DNA of 64,000 nucleotides from Bin5 sp965200615. GTDB lineage: Bacteria; Chloroflexota; Anaerolineae; Caldilineales; Caldilineaceae. The notes below the pieces were generated by a model. The model saw only the letters and a program-made list of their open reading frames with translations, did not search any database and had not been told where the DNA came from. Both the position numbers and the translations under genes were made by a program. Of the stretch, positions 16,984 to 27,456 are shown in pieces (the first letter of the stretch is position 1; every line of letters starts with the position of its first letter). The DNA is taken from the NCBI GenBank assembly GCA_965200615.1, contig OZ241377.1, positions 1,612,001-1,676,000 of the forward strand, written 5' to 3'.

Positions 16984-18303
16984 TTATGAGTGGAAAGACT
17001 GCTCCGCCGCGCCCAACTGTACGTTGATGGGCCGTTGGGCATGATCCCACCAGCTGTATCCCCAGAACGCGATCACAAAGATGATCAATCCGACCGCCAG
17101 CCAGTTTCCCAGACGGCCGTAGGCGCGGCGCATCACCTGTGTCCCCAACGCCACGAATATCGTAAATGCAGGCGCAATCCAGATGACCCCCTCGAACCGG
17201 GCTGCCCTCTCACCGAGCTGGGCAGTGGGCCCCGAAAAAGTAGGCGCCACCAGACCGATGCCGTGGAGCAGCAGAACCGGCAGAATCAGCCAGGTCGCCA
17301 GCATGCCCACGTTTGCAATCCGCCCCCCGAACTCCGTATACCCAACCAGCAGACCGGTCAAGCCAAGAAAGAAGATCGGGATCAGCCAAAAATGTGAAAT
17401 CGGGTCCAACAGGCCCTGGGCATTGTTGAGGAGCAGCGTGCGCGCCATCTCCGGTAAAGGCGTGACCGGGACGTCGCTGAGGGCGTTTTGCAACGCGCTG
17501 CCGCTCTGCTGTTCGACTCCACCAATTGCCCCGGCCAATAAGCCCTTGCCCCACGCCGTCAGAGGCAGGATCGGTAACGCAAAGCTGACAAGTGTCAGCC
17601 CGTATCCTTTCCAGCGCTGCCGGTTAAGCGGATTGGCAAGCAAAAACCAGACCAGATGGACCGGCAAAATCAGCGCTGTCATCACGTGCGTATAGATCGA
17701 TATCGAGGTTATGACAAGATAGCTCAGCCAGCGCACATATCCGCTGTGCCACATCGCCTGCAGCCAGCTCCAACTCGAGAACAGTACCAGCCCCACAATC
17801 ATCCCATAGCGCCCCCCTTCCTGGCTGTACCAGAGCTGTAATGGATTGAACGCCAGAAAAAGCGTCGACAGCAGTGGCAGGTTCCTCAGCAGCGTGCTGC
17901 CTACCGCCGGCACCATCCGGCGGGCGACCTGCCACATTAGCGCCATGCCCGCCGCGCTGGCCAGCACAGAGAAATACCGCAGCGCGAAAAGATCGGTCCC
18001 GAAGAACTCCAACCACGGGCGCATCAGAAGATAATATACCGGCCCATTCTGCCCCGGCGCCGCCAGCGTCCCGATCATTTCGCCCACGGGGCGGGCCGCC
18101 AGCCGGATCGTTTCCTCTTCCACCCGGTTAAGATTCCGCGCCATCACACCGATCATCCGCCAGGCAAACGCAACTAGGATCAGAAGAGCCATCCAGCGCT
18201 GTTGCGCCTGGGGAGGTCCGCCCGGGCCCTTGCGCGGCGCGTACCTCGGCTCTGGTGTTTGCACAAGTTGAAATCGGACCGGTGAGTCAAAGGAGAGTTT
18301 CAT
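16984..18303 (-). CDS. Membrane glycosyltransferase, family 39-like
   Basis: A 439-residue polytopic protein with about ten hydrophobic helices and the layout of PMT/ArnT-like GT39 transferases, which move sugars from polyprenyl-phosphate donors outside the membrane. Residues around EEETIRLAARPVGEMIGTLAAPGQNGPVYYLLMRPWLE match the first extracytoplasmic loop with its acidic residue, but the usual Asp-Glu is modified. The ATG at 18303 is preferred over an ATT-type start 45 nt upstream; no strong Shine-Dalgarno sequence is seen for either. Downstream by 22 nt is the site-2 protease. The acceptor (protein, lipid or wall polymer) is unknown. Confidence 0.72.
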   Translation of the reverse strand: MKLSFDSPVRFQLVQTPEPRYAPRKGPGGPPQAQQRWMALLILVAFAWRMIGVMARNLNRVEEETIRLAARPVGEMIGTLAAPGQNGPVYYLLMRPWLEFFGTDLFALRYFSVLASAAGMALMWQVARRMVPAVGSTLLRNLPLLSTLFLAFNPLQLWYSQEGGRYGMIVGLVLFSSWSWLQAMWHSGYVRWLSYLVITSISIYTHVMTALILPVHLVWFLLANPLNRQRWKGYGLTLVSFALPILPLTAWGKGLLAGAIGGVEQQSGSALQNALSDVPVTPLPEMARTLLLNNAQGLLDPISHFWLIPIFFLGLTGLLVGYTEFGGRIANVGMLATWLILPVLLLHGIGLVAPTFSGPTAQLGERAARFEGVIWIAPAFTIFVALGTQVMRRAYGRLGNWLAVGLIIFVIAFWGYSWWDHAQRPINVQLGAAEQSFHS

Positions 18304-18521
18304 AGCGGGACGTAAGGGAATTGTAGGAGTTTCGACAAAAACGGCCAATACAAATAATGATACCCTCTACGCCAGAGAAGACCAATCATTCGAGAATCGG
18401 CTGTGTATTCCAGGAATTGGATCACGAAGGCAGGTCAAGCGGGCCGGAGAGCAAGCGCAGAAAGGGAACAGCATCTCTCCAGGATGTGAGCCCCCGCCAA
18501 TTTAGAACTGGCCCCATACCG

Positions 18522-19484
18522 CTACCGCTCGTCGCCAGCGGTAGCCCAGTCAAAATCGACGACTCCCGAGTGGATTTCGAGTGTCTCGCCGCCGCCTGTG
18601 CCGACCCGCAGCGCCCCTTGCGAAGAGGTCCCGACCGCCCGGCCGCGAATCGGCCCGTCAGCGGTGTGGGCCGTGACGACAGCCCCCATTCCGAACAGCG
18701 CGCGCTGCCAGTCAGCATGCACTGCGGACGCCGCAGGCCGTGAGCCGGGCGCGCACAGATCATCCAGCGCCCGGCACAGAGCGACCAGCAGATGCTCTCT
18801 CTCGATCGGCGAAGATTCTCCATTGGGCAGGTCGACGCCATGGCCCAGAAGCATCAAGCTGGATGGAGGCAGCCCGCCGCCGCGAATAGACGGTAACTCC
18901 TCCTGGCGCTGATTAACATTGACACCGATACCCAGAATGACGCCCCTCAGTTCCTGCTCCTGAAAGATGCTTTCCACCAGAATGCCCGCCAATTTCACCG
19001 GGCCTTCAGCTTCCACTGCGATCACGTCGTTCGGCCACTTCAGACGTACACGGTCTTCCAGATCTGGACAGCTCTCGCCGATCGCCCGCACCACAGCCAG
19101 GCCCGCCAGCATCACCGCCAGTGACGGATGTTCCGGCAACAGTTCACCGCACAGAATATAGCTGCCCAGCAGCCCCCGCCCGCTCACGTCTTCCCAGCCG
19201 CGATCCAACCGGCCCCGCCCGGCCGTCTGATGGTCGGCAATGACCACCGCGCCGGCGGCACTATCGCCCCGCCCGTCCAATATCCCACGGGCGATCGGCA
19301 TCGTGCTTGGCGCCGAATGGTGAAACTCTATACAGTGCCCCACATAGTGACGCGACCTGGGCTCTTCCGGGGCGCTCAGCGTCGCTCGTGTCCGCGCAAT
19401 CCATTCAGGTGGATCGGACGGTGGGCGGCAGGCACAACTCTTTCCCGACTTGGCCCCGGTACGAGCCGTTTCCGCTTGGCTCAA
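18522..19484 (-). CDS. birA: Biotin--[acetyl-CoA-carboxylase] ligase
   Basis: Activates biotin as biotinyl-AMP and attaches it to the lysine of biotin carrier proteins. The catalytic signature ADHQTAGRGRLDRGW and the KWPNDV motif are both intact. They are followed by GILVE and LGIGVNVN strands and a C-terminal SH3-like domain (ALRVGTGGGETLEIHSGVVDFDW). There is no N-terminal winged-helix repressor domain, so it is a monofunctional class I ligase. I chose the TTG at 19484: AGGAG lies about 11 nt upstream, and a likely promoter at 19512-19540 would exclude the longer frame reaching 19577. Its target is encoded close by, the biotin carrier at 24.9-25.4 kb. Confidence 0.88.
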   Translation of the reverse strand: MSQAETARTGAKSGKSCACRPPSDPPEWIARTRATLSAPEEPRSRHYVGHCIEFHHSAPSTMPIARGILDGRGDSAAGAVVIADHQTAGRGRLDRGWEDVSGRGLLGSYILCGELLPEHPSLAVMLAGLAVVRAIGESCPDLEDRVRLKWPNDVIAVEAEGPVKLAGILVESIFQEQELRGVILGIGVNVNQRQEELPSIRGGGLPPSSLMLLGHGVDLPNGESSPIEREHLLVALCRALDDLCAPGSRPAASAVHADWQRALFGMGAVVTAHTADGPIRGRAVGTSSQGALRVGTGGGETLEIHSGVVDFDWATAGDER

Positions 19485-19511
19485 TTTCCTTGTGATCTCC
19501 TGTCGTATCGT

Positions 19512-19540
19512 GTAAAATGATCGCACACTGTAGCAGTCAA
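19512..19540 (-). promoter_or_regulatory. Putative promoter of the biotin ligase gene
   Basis: On the minus strand TTGACT (19535-19540) and TTTTAC (19512-19517) are 17 nt apart. This places transcription just upstream of the TTG start at 19484 and supports that start choice. The -10 match is only moderate. Confidence 0.35.
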
Positions 19541-19880
19541 AAGTGGCAAGTAATGGGTACCCGCTCTTCGCCCACAAACTGCCGCCTGCCGACCACGCTC
19601 AGACGCTGTTCCTGCGCCAATCCCACCATTGACGATAATGTATGCGTGCGTTGCCGTTGGTCTGGGGAGCGCCGGATTTGTCGTATGCGCTATAATATCC
19701 AGTGCACTACCGCGTCATGATATCTGCTGTAGTGTGCACCGCCGTCTGCAGACCGGTTCACCAGGCGCCCGGAGGGCTGGTGGGAGTTGTCGCCTTTCTG
19801 ATTCTCACAGGAACTGGGAATTGTTTCAAGTGCGTAGTTCTGCGCCCGCCTACAGCCTTACCGTGGCCTGAAAGTGCCCA
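19541..19880. other. Divergent intergenic region
   Basis: This is 340 nt between the biotin ligase promoter and the acyltransferase-like membrane protein. A perfect TATAAT occurs at 19691-19696 on the plus strand, but no acceptable -35 sits 16-18 nt before it. No RNA gene or protein-like frame was recognised. Confidence 0.4.
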
Positions 19881-20750
19881 ATGATGCAAAAAGCCGCAGC
19901 CGTTCAGCCGGAACTGTCCGAAAAAGATGAAGAGTTAACCGGGATCGATCGACCGGAGAGCGACTCCGGCGAAACAGTTCCCTCCGCCGCAACCCCCGCC
20001 GTTACCCGCTTCTGGGAGGTTGACAGCTGGCGCGGCGTGGCCATCATCACTATGGTTATCTTTCATCTGATGTTCGACCTGCGCAACTTCGGTGGCGTAC
20101 CGGTCGTTCTGCACGAGGGCTTCTGGTTCTACTTCCAGCGATTTACCGCGACTTCCTTCATCACCCTGGCAGGAGTCTCGGTAGTTCTGAGCTACAATCG
20201 AACACTGCGTCTATGTGGTTCGGCCAATGGCCTGGCCTGGAAAACTGCCCGCCGGGGGCTGCACATTCTCGGCATCGGACTCATACTCTCGTTAGTTATG
20301 CGGGTGGCCGTTTTGCCGCCAATCGACTTTGGTGTGCTGCATCTGATCGGGACTTCGATAATCTGCTCGATCCCTTTGTTGAACAAACGTTGGCTGACAC
20401 TGACGTTGGCCGCCGTGCTCTATGCGCTCAGTTATCTTCTGCAATACATGAATGTGCAGGCGCCGGCCGGTGTCTCCTGGCTCGTCCCGCTCGGCATCGA
20501 ACCGCCTGGCTACTATTATTCCGACTACTTTCCCTTTCCCCACTGGTTTGCCATCTTCCTGATCGGCGTCTTCGTGGGCACTGTTTTCTATGAAGGCGGC
20601 GCGCGCAAACTTCCGCTGCCCAATTTCGGAGAGATTTTCCCATTCCCTGTTCTGCAGTTCCTTGGCCGTCACTCCCTCGTCATCTATGTAATTCATCAGC
20701 CGATACTGATCGGCCTGCTGCTCCTGACTGGAACCATTACGCTTGGGTGA
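19881..20750 (+). CDS. HGSNAT-like membrane protein (DUF1624)
   Basis: A 289-residue membrane protein of the heparan-alpha-glucosaminide N-acetyltransferase catalytic-domain family. After a polar acidic N-terminus of about 40 residues comes the family opening RFWEVDSWRGVAIITMVIFHLMFDLRNFG. It contains the conserved DxxRG-like and His-containing first helix. The later segment FLGRHSLVIYVIHQPILI is also diagnostic. About seven hydrophobic helices are visible. Relatives acetylate or otherwise modify sugars across membranes; the bacterial substrate is unknown. The gene stands alone on the plus strand upstream of the carboxylase operon. Confidence 0.82.
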   Translation: MMQKAAAVQPELSEKDEELTGIDRPESDSGETVPSAATPAVTRFWEVDSWRGVAIITMVIFHLMFDLRNFGGVPVVLHEGFWFYFQRFTATSFITLAGVSVVLSYNRTLRLCGSANGLAWKTARRGLHILGIGLILSLVMRVAVLPPIDFGVLHLIGTSIICSIPLLNKRWLTLTLAAVLYALSYLLQYMNVQAPAGVSWLVPLGIEPPGYYYSDYFPFPHWFAIFLIGVFVGTVFYEGGARKLPLPNFGEIFPFPVLQFLGRHSLVIYVIHQPILIGLLLLTGTITLG

Positions 20751-20954
20751 CTGGTAATGACGCCTGGACCGGACCATTTTCAAGCACAACCGCCGTCTGT
20801 TATCTGCGGCCCTGCGATCATGACCGGTCCCGTCCGCGCCTCGGCAGCGAAAAAGCTCGTTTAGCGCTCCCGGCGCTCGAAATCCGCGGCGGGCAGCGAC
20901 TGCGATGCCGGGAACAACCGCAATTCGACCAACGACAGGATAGAGGAGTTCGTC

Positions 20955-22514
20955 TTGACTGACTCGACAATCGATCCACGTATCACCGATCTGCGCAGCC
21001 GTAAAGACATGGCCAAGCTCGGGGGCGGCCTCGAACGGATCGAAACTCAGCACGCCAAAGGCCGCGCCACCGCACGCGAGCGGCTCGAGCTCATGCTGGA
21101 CAAAGGCAGCTTTCGCGAAGTGGACGCCCTCGTCACCCACGACAGCCACGACTTCGGCCTCGACAAGCAGCGTATCCCCGGTGACGGTGTCGTCACCGGC
21201 TTCGGCACAATCGATGACCGCCTCGTCTACGTCTTCTCCCAGGACTTTACCGTCTTCGGAGGCAGTGTAAGCCGCCATCATGCCGCCAAAATCTGCAAAA
21301 TCCTCGACATGTCCATGAAGAACGGCGCCCCCGTCATCGGCCTGAACGACTCCGGCGGCGCCCGCATCCAGGAAGGCGTCCTCAGCTTAGCCGGCTACGC
21401 CGACATCTTCTTCCGCAATGTCATGGCCTCCGGTGTTGTACCCCAGGTCAGCGTCATTATGGGACCCTGCGCCGGCGGAGCAGTCTACTCGCCCGCCATC
21501 ACTGACTTCGTTATCATGGTGAAAGATACCAGCCACATGTTCGTCACCGGGCCCGATGTCGTCAAAACGGTCACCCATGAAGAGGTTACCTTCGAAGAGC
21601 TCGGCGGCGCCTCGATCCACGGCAGCAAGTCCGGCGTCGCCCACTTCACCGCCGAAAACGAAGAAGACGCACTCTTCATCGTGCAGCAGTTGATGAGCTA
21701 TCTGCCCAACAACAACATGGAAGATCCTCCCTTCGTACCTTCCACCGACGATCTTCTGCGTCAGGATGAAGAGCTGGATTCAATCGTGCCGGACAATCCC
21801 AACCGTCCCTACGATATGAAAGAGATCATCCGGCGTATCGTAGATGACGGACAGTTCCTTGAAGTCCACGAACAGTGGGCCCGCAATGTGATGGTCTGTT
21901 TCGCCCGTCTCGGCGGCCGCACCATTGGCATCGTCGCCCAGCAGCCGGCCGTCCTCGCCGGTGTCCTCGATGTCGACGCCAGCCAGAAAGCGGCCCGCTT
22001 TGTCCGTTTCTGCGACTGCTTCAACATCCCGCTGGTCGTCCTCGAGGACGTGCCCGGCTTCATGCCCGGTCTCAATCAGGAGCACGGCGGCATCATTCGC
22101 CATGGCGCAAAGCTTCTCTACGCCTTTTCCGAAGCGACGGTTCCCAAACTGACCGTCATCGTGCGTAAAGCCTACGGTGGAGCCTACTGCGTCATGAACC
22201 CACGCCACATTGGCGCCGACCTGGTCCTCGCCTGGCCTTCCGCCGAAATCGCGGTCATGGGGCCGGAGGGCGCCGTAAATGTAATCTTTCGTCGTGAAAT
22301 CGCGGCTGCTGAGGATCCCGTCGCCAAGAGAAACGACCTGGTCGCAGACTATCGCAGCCGTTTCGCCAACCCCTACATCGCCGCCGCCAACGGCTTCATC
22401 GACGACGTCATCGAACCGCATGAGTCCCGGCCCCGTTTGATCAATGCATTGGAGATGCTGCAGAACAAACGCGATCGGCTCCCCCCCAAGAAACACGGAA
22501 ATATCCCACTGTGA
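20955..22514 (+). CDS. pccB: Acyl-CoA carboxylase, carboxyltransferase subunit (PccB-like)
   Basis: Transfers the carboxyl group from carboxybiotin to an acyl-CoA, most likely propionyl-CoA, giving methylmalonyl-CoA. The 519-residue chain carries both crotonase-like halves. The N-terminal acyl-CoA site includes GLNDSGGARIQEGVLSLAGY and GPCAGGAVYSPA. The C-terminal biotin site includes VVLEDVPGFMPGLNQEHGGIIRHGAKLLYAF and KAYGGAYCVMNPRHIGADL. The start is a TTG with AGAGGAG 6 nt upstream. It is first in an operon with a small unknown gene, biotin carboxylase and biotin carrier. Acetyl-CoA specificity is possible, since the residues that set chain length cannot be read with certainty. Confidence 0.92.
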   Translation: MTDSTIDPRITDLRSRKDMAKLGGGLERIETQHAKGRATARERLELMLDKGSFREVDALVTHDSHDFGLDKQRIPGDGVVTGFGTIDDRLVYVFSQDFTVFGGSVSRHHAAKICKILDMSMKNGAPVIGLNDSGGARIQEGVLSLAGYADIFFRNVMASGVVPQVSVIMGPCAGGAVYSPAITDFVIMVKDTSHMFVTGPDVVKTVTHEEVTFEELGGASIHGSKSGVAHFTAENEEDALFIVQQLMSYLPNNNMEDPPFVPSTDDLLRQDEELDSIVPDNPNRPYDMKEIIRRIVDDGQFLEVHEQWARNVMVCFARLGGRTIGIVAQQPAVLAGVLDVDASQKAARFVRFCDCFNIPLVVLEDVPGFMPGLNQEHGGIIRHGAKLLYAFSEATVPKLTVIVRKAYGGAYCVMNPRHIGADLVLAWPSAEIAVMGPEGAVNVIFRREIAAAEDPVAKRNDLVADYRSRFANPYIAAANGFIDDVIEPHESRPRLINALEMLQNKRDRLPPKKHGNIPL

Positions 22515-23197
22515 ATCCAACGCTGCCGGGACCGAATGGAGAAAGAAATACAGATCGCATGACCGGCCAGAATGGTACGCAGGAAGAGCTTCAAATCGAG
22601 TCTCGGCCGTTCACTGGCAAAATGCAGAAACTGCCCCAGATCGAAATTGAGCTGTCCGCCGAACAGTTCGCGCTCATGGGCTTTCCTCGACTGCAACAGG
22701 GCCTGCCCCTGACAGCCGTGCTAGATGGCGGCGTCCTGCTGCCCGAACCGGGGCCGGATCCCTGGTACGCTGTCCGGAAGGAACCGCTGCCTCACCGCTT
22801 CACCCAGATCGGCCCCGCCCTCTACGCCTTCGCCGGCCAGATTGTCGAGGCTGATATCCAATACGGCAGCAGCCAGATGGCCGTGATTGTGGTCGACTGC
22901 GGCTTCGTTACCCTGCGCGTGGCCTGCGCGCCAAATGACGAAGGCGTCCTCCCGGAAGGAACCTGGGAAACCCGCTACGCCGCCGGCTTTGCGCCCGTGC
23001 AGGCAATTGTGGAAGAAAGCTTCAGTTCACCCGTGGGACGCACCGTCGATCTCTCAATGTGGGGGTTTCGACGGTTGCTCCTCTCGCCGAACGACAGCGC
23101 CTTCGGCGCCTGGCATCCGAGTAGCGAGATTCCACCGGCTCCCTTTACCTGTGACCGCCTTCTGATTCAGGCTCGAGTCCATCGTCAGGGAATATGA
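22511..23197 (+). CDS. Unknown protein inside the acyl-CoA carboxylase operon
   Basis: A protein of about 228 residues that I do not recognise. Its GTG overlaps the stop codon of the carboxyltransferase gene by four bases, the arrangement of translational coupling; an ATG at 22559 is an alternative start. The first about 45 residues are polar. The rest alternates short strands, with segments such as LPQIEIELSAEQFALMGFPR, DIQYGSSQMAVIVVDCGFVTLRVAC and FSSPVGRTVDLSMWGFRRLLL. There is no signal peptide, membrane helix or known motif. Its position between two carboxylase subunits suggests an accessory or assembly role, but this is inference only. Confidence 0.7.
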   Translation: MNPTLPGPNGERNTDRMTGQNGTQEELQIESRPFTGKMQKLPQIEIELSAEQFALMGFPRLQQGLPLTAVLDGGVLLPEPGPDPWYAVRKEPLPHRFTQIGPALYAFAGQIVEADIQYGSSQMAVIVVDCGFVTLRVACAPNDEGVLPEGTWETRYAAGFAPVQAIVEESFSSPVGRTVDLSMWGFRRLLLSPNDSAFGAWHPSSEIPPAPFTCDRLLIQARVHRQGI

Positions 23198-23407
23198 CGT
23201 GCGGATACTAATGTGCGGATACAAAGTAAACTCGCTCCAGGAGCACGGCGCAGGAGCGAGCTGTATCTCGGTCCAGGCACAAGGCCTGCCTTCAACCGGG
23301 ACTTGCAATGGCTCCCGTAGTGAAACGAGCGGAGAGAGGAAAACGACGCGTTTCGCCCAGGGGACACCCCCCTCTTGTAATAGACGTAAGACTGTAAGGA
23401 ACTGCGC
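23198..23407 (+). promoter_or_regulatory. Structured spacer upstream of biotin carboxylase
   Basis: This 210-nt spacer breaks the otherwise tight operon. It holds a direct repeat of GTGCGGATAC near its start and a perfect 8-bp GC-rich inverted repeat, CTCGCTCC (23231-23238) and GGAGCGAG (23253-23260). A second possible hairpin joins GAAACG (about 23320) with CGTTTC (about 23350). It may be a processing or attenuation site that adjusts subunit ratios; no run of T typical of a full terminator follows. Confidence 0.4.
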
Positions 23408-24916
23408 ATGTTCAAAAAAGTTCTGGTTGCGAATCGAGGTGAAATCGCCGTCCGTGTGTTGCGGGCCTGTGAAGAGCGGGGCATCGCTACCGCCACCGTC
23501 TTTTCCGACGTGGACCGGACTGCCCTTCACGTGCGTTACGCCGACGAAGCCTATCACATCGGCCCGGCCCCTAGCCGCGACAGCTACCTCCGCATCGACA
23601 AGATCATCGACGTAGCGCGCAAGGCCGGCGTTGATGCCATCCATCCCGGCTACGGCTTTCTGGCCGAAAACGCTGAATTTGCCGCCGCCTGCGCCGACGC
23701 CGGCATCACCTTCATCGGGCCCTCACCCGACGCCATCGCCAAGATGGGCGATAAGCAGACCGCCCGTGAAACCGTTGCCAAGAACAATGTGCCCCTTGTG
23801 CCCGGCTCGCGCAAGGGCCTGCGAGATGACGAGCTGAAGGCAACCGCCGTACAGATCGGGTTCCCTCTGATGATCAAGGCAACCGCAGGGGGCGGCGGCA
23901 AAGGCATGCGCGTCGTCCATGATCCCAACCAGTTCACCAGCGCCCTTCTGGCCGCCCGCCGCGAGGCCGTTGGCGCCTTCGGCAATGGCGAAGTCTACCT
24001 GGAAAAATTTATCTCCAGCGCCCGCCATATCGAGGTTCAGATTCTGGCCGACAGTTACGGACATACCATCCACCTCGGTGAGCGCGAATGCTCAATCCAA
24101 CGCCGCCACCAGAAGCTGATCGAAGAGGCGCCCAGCGTGGCTGTGGACGAAAACCTGCGCCAGGAGCTCGGACGAGTCGCAGTGGCCGCCGCCGAGTCCG
24201 TCCAATATGAGAACGCCGGTACGATCGAATTCCTCTACGATGCCGAAGATGAGAAATTCTACTTCCTCGAGATGAATACTCGTCTGCAGGTGGAGCATCC
24301 TGTCACCGAATTTGTGACCGGTGTCGATATCGTCAAAGAGCAACTCACCATAGCCGCCGGCCGCCGCATGCGCTACCGCCCCGAAGATATCCGTCCCAAG
24401 GGCTGGTCCATAGAGTGCCGCCTCACCGCCGAGGATCCGTTCAACAACTTCATGCCCAACAGCGGCGTCGTCACCTACCTCAAGGAGCCGACCGGACCCG
24501 GCGTGCGCGTCGAAAGCGCCCTCTACCGGGGCTACGAAGTCAGCCTCTTCTACGATCCCATGGTCGCCAAACTGATCGTATGGGGGGAAAACAGGGCCGA
24601 AGCCATCTTGCGCATGCGCCGTGCGCTCAACGAATATCGCATCAGTGGCATCAAAACGTCGATCCCGTTCCACCAGGAGATCATGGACAGCACCGAGTTC
24701 ATCTGGGGGACCTTTGATACCGGCTTCCTCGACCGTCGCCGGCTGGTGGCCAAAAACGAACCCGACCTCGAGCAGGCGCGTATCGCAGCCGTGGCGGCCG
24801 CCCTGGTGGCGCACGAGGCCGGCCGCCGCGCCGTCAATATCGGCAGGGGCGAGAGCGACGCCGCCAGCGCCTGGAAGCAGGCCGGCCGCATGAGCGGGAT
24901 GGGAGGCCGGTGGTGA
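23408..24916 (+). CDS. accC: Biotin carboxylase subunit of acyl-CoA carboxylase
   Basis: Carboxylates the biotin of the carrier protein using ATP and bicarbonate. The 502-residue ATP-grasp enzyme opens with the invariant MFKKVLVANRGEIAVRVLRA. It contains DAIHPGYGFLAENAEFA, the glycine-rich ATP lid ATAGGGGKGMR (158-168), ECSIQRRHQKLIEEAPS and the EMNTRLQVEHPVTE catalytic stretch. AAGGA lies 7 nt before the ATG. The stop overlaps the start of the carrier gene, so the two are translationally coupled. It is somewhat longer than E. coli AccC (about 450) through a C-terminal extension rich in Ala and Arg. Confidence 0.93.
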   Translation: MFKKVLVANRGEIAVRVLRACEERGIATATVFSDVDRTALHVRYADEAYHIGPAPSRDSYLRIDKIIDVARKAGVDAIHPGYGFLAENAEFAAACADAGITFIGPSPDAIAKMGDKQTARETVAKNNVPLVPGSRKGLRDDELKATAVQIGFPLMIKATAGGGGKGMRVVHDPNQFTSALLAARREAVGAFGNGEVYLEKFISSARHIEVQILADSYGHTIHLGERECSIQRRHQKLIEEAPSVAVDENLRQELGRVAVAAAESVQYENAGTIEFLYDAEDEKFYFLEMNTRLQVEHPVTEFVTGVDIVKEQLTIAAGRRMRYRPEDIRPKGWSIECRLTAEDPFNNFMPNSGVVTYLKEPTGPGVRVESALYRGYEVSLFYDPMVAKLIVWGENRAEAILRMRRALNEYRISGIKTSIPFHQEIMDSTEFIWGTFDTGFLDRRRLVAKNEPDLEQARIAAVAAALVAHEAGRRAVNIGRGESDAASAWKQAGRMSGMGGRW

Positions 24917-25407
24917 TATACTTTGCCAGTATCGGCGACCATACCTTTGAAATCGAGATCAACGAGGACGAAGTCCTGGTCGACGGCGAGTCAATCTCCG
25001 TTGACCTCCGCCAGAGCGGTGTCACCCAGCTGTACAGCCTGCTTCTGGACGATGCCAGCTTCGAAATGCTGGTCGAGGAGACCCCGCACAGCCACGATGT
25101 GACCCTTCGCGGTGAGCAGTTCCGTGTGCGGATTGAGGACGAACGCACGCGCCGTCTCAACGCAGCCCGCCAAGGGCCCGCGCTGCCCCAGGGCGACCTC
25201 GCGGTCAGAGCGCCCATCCCGGGTATGATTGTGAAGATACTGGTGCAGGATGGCGACGAGATCATAGAAGATCAACCCCTGATGATCCTGGAAGCGATGA
25301 AGATGGAAAACGAGATTCGCGCCGTCCGTTCGGGCGTCGTGCGCAAAGTGGAAGTCACCGCCGGCGAGAGCGTCGAGCAGGACGCCGTACTGATTGTAAT
25401 CGGATAG
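24910..25407 (+). CDS. Biotin carboxyl carrier protein
   Basis: Carries biotin between the carboxylase and carboxyltransferase active sites. The C-terminal biotinyl domain has the acceptor motif EAMKMEN with Lys131 as the modified residue, flanked by PIPGMIVKI and the closing SGVVRKVEVTAGESVEQDAVLIVI. The N-terminal about 90 residues form a beta-rich domain (FEIEINEDEVLVDGESISVDL) like that preceding the carrier in acyl-CoA carboxylases of the propionyl type. The GTG at 24910 overlaps the biotin carboxylase gene by seven bases, and GGGAGG sits immediately upstream. The biotin ligase 5 kb away is its presumed modifying enzyme. Confidence 0.9.
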   Translation: MVIYFASIGDHTFEIEINEDEVLVDGESISVDLRQSGVTQLYSLLLDDASFEMLVEETPHSHDVTLRGEQFRVRIEDERTRRLNAARQGPALPQGDLAVRAPIPGMIVKILVQDGDEIIEDQPLMILEAMKMENEIRAVRSGVVRKVEVTAGESVEQDAVLIVIG

Positions 25408-25604
25408 TTCTCAACCCATATACAAGCGTCCTCCTGATGGCGATGCAGAACAAATGAATCTCAACCCCGGGGCAGCTGCATCGAATTGGGACAAGACCTC
25501 TTGAGACTGCCTGAATCAGTAGGCGGGCCCCTTGTGTGCCCTTCGTTGGCTACGATGGCGTTCAAATCTTGATGCGTTTGCTTTGATTTCAACCCGATCC
25601 GCAT
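25408..25604. other. Spacer between the carboxylase operon and rRNA promoters
   Basis: About 200 nt following the biotin carrier stop. No coding frame, RNA gene or clear intrinsic terminator with a T run was found, although one would be expected between the two operons. Confidence 0.4.
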
Positions 25605-25633
25605 TTGACAGGCCAATTGCAGTGTGATACATT
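25605..25633 (+). promoter_or_regulatory. rRNA operon promoter P1
   Basis: TTGACA (25605-25610) and TACATT (25628-25633) are spaced by exactly 17 nt, with TG at 25625-25626 giving an extended -10. A consensus -35 with optimal spacing about 300 nt upstream of the 16S gene is what a strong rRNA promoter looks like. Confidence 0.7.
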
Positions 25634-25662
25634 AAGGAAACCTGCATCGAATCGGAGACGAT

Positions 25663-25691
25663 TTGTCAGGTCAATCTACATGTAGTAGAGT
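25663..25691 (+). promoter_or_regulatory. rRNA operon promoter P2
   Basis: TTGTCA (25663-25668) and TAGAGT (25686-25691) are 17 nt apart. The segment resembles P1 in sequence (TTGACAGGCCAAT versus TTGTCAGGTCAAT), so the pair looks like a tandem duplication. Transcription from P2 would begin just before the left arm of the 16S processing stem. Confidence 0.5.
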
Positions 25692-25710
25692 AGTGGAGTT
25701 GCGGCACATT

Positions 25711-25734
25711 AACAGTTGAAGAGTGGCAAGATAA
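25711..25734 (+). other. Left arm of the 16S pre-rRNA processing stem
   Basis: This segment is complementary to 27552-27575, beyond the 3' end of 16S rRNA. The differences within the core helix are G-U pairs, as expected for a conserved RNA duplex cut by RNase III. Confidence 0.65.
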
Positions 25735-25903
25735 GCGAGTCCAGCAGACCTGTCGGTCGTTTTCGGGTTATTCTGTGTTCTGGTTGGGATGCGGAGTATT
25801 TCGGGAGCGAGATGACTTGGAGTTTGAAAGAGCTTTGCGTAGAGGTGCGGTTGTTTCTGCGTGTACCGGGAGTGCGAGGTATGCTGCGGGGATGGTCGCG
25901 AAA

Positions 25904-27428
<1,525 letters not shown>

Positions 27429-27456
27429 AAGCGAAGGCGAATCTGTGGAGACGGTA

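Noticed and set aside
18948..19484. BirA as a bifunctional repressor
   Set aside because: No winged-helix domain precedes the ligase motifs. The extra N-terminal residues are unstructured and polar.
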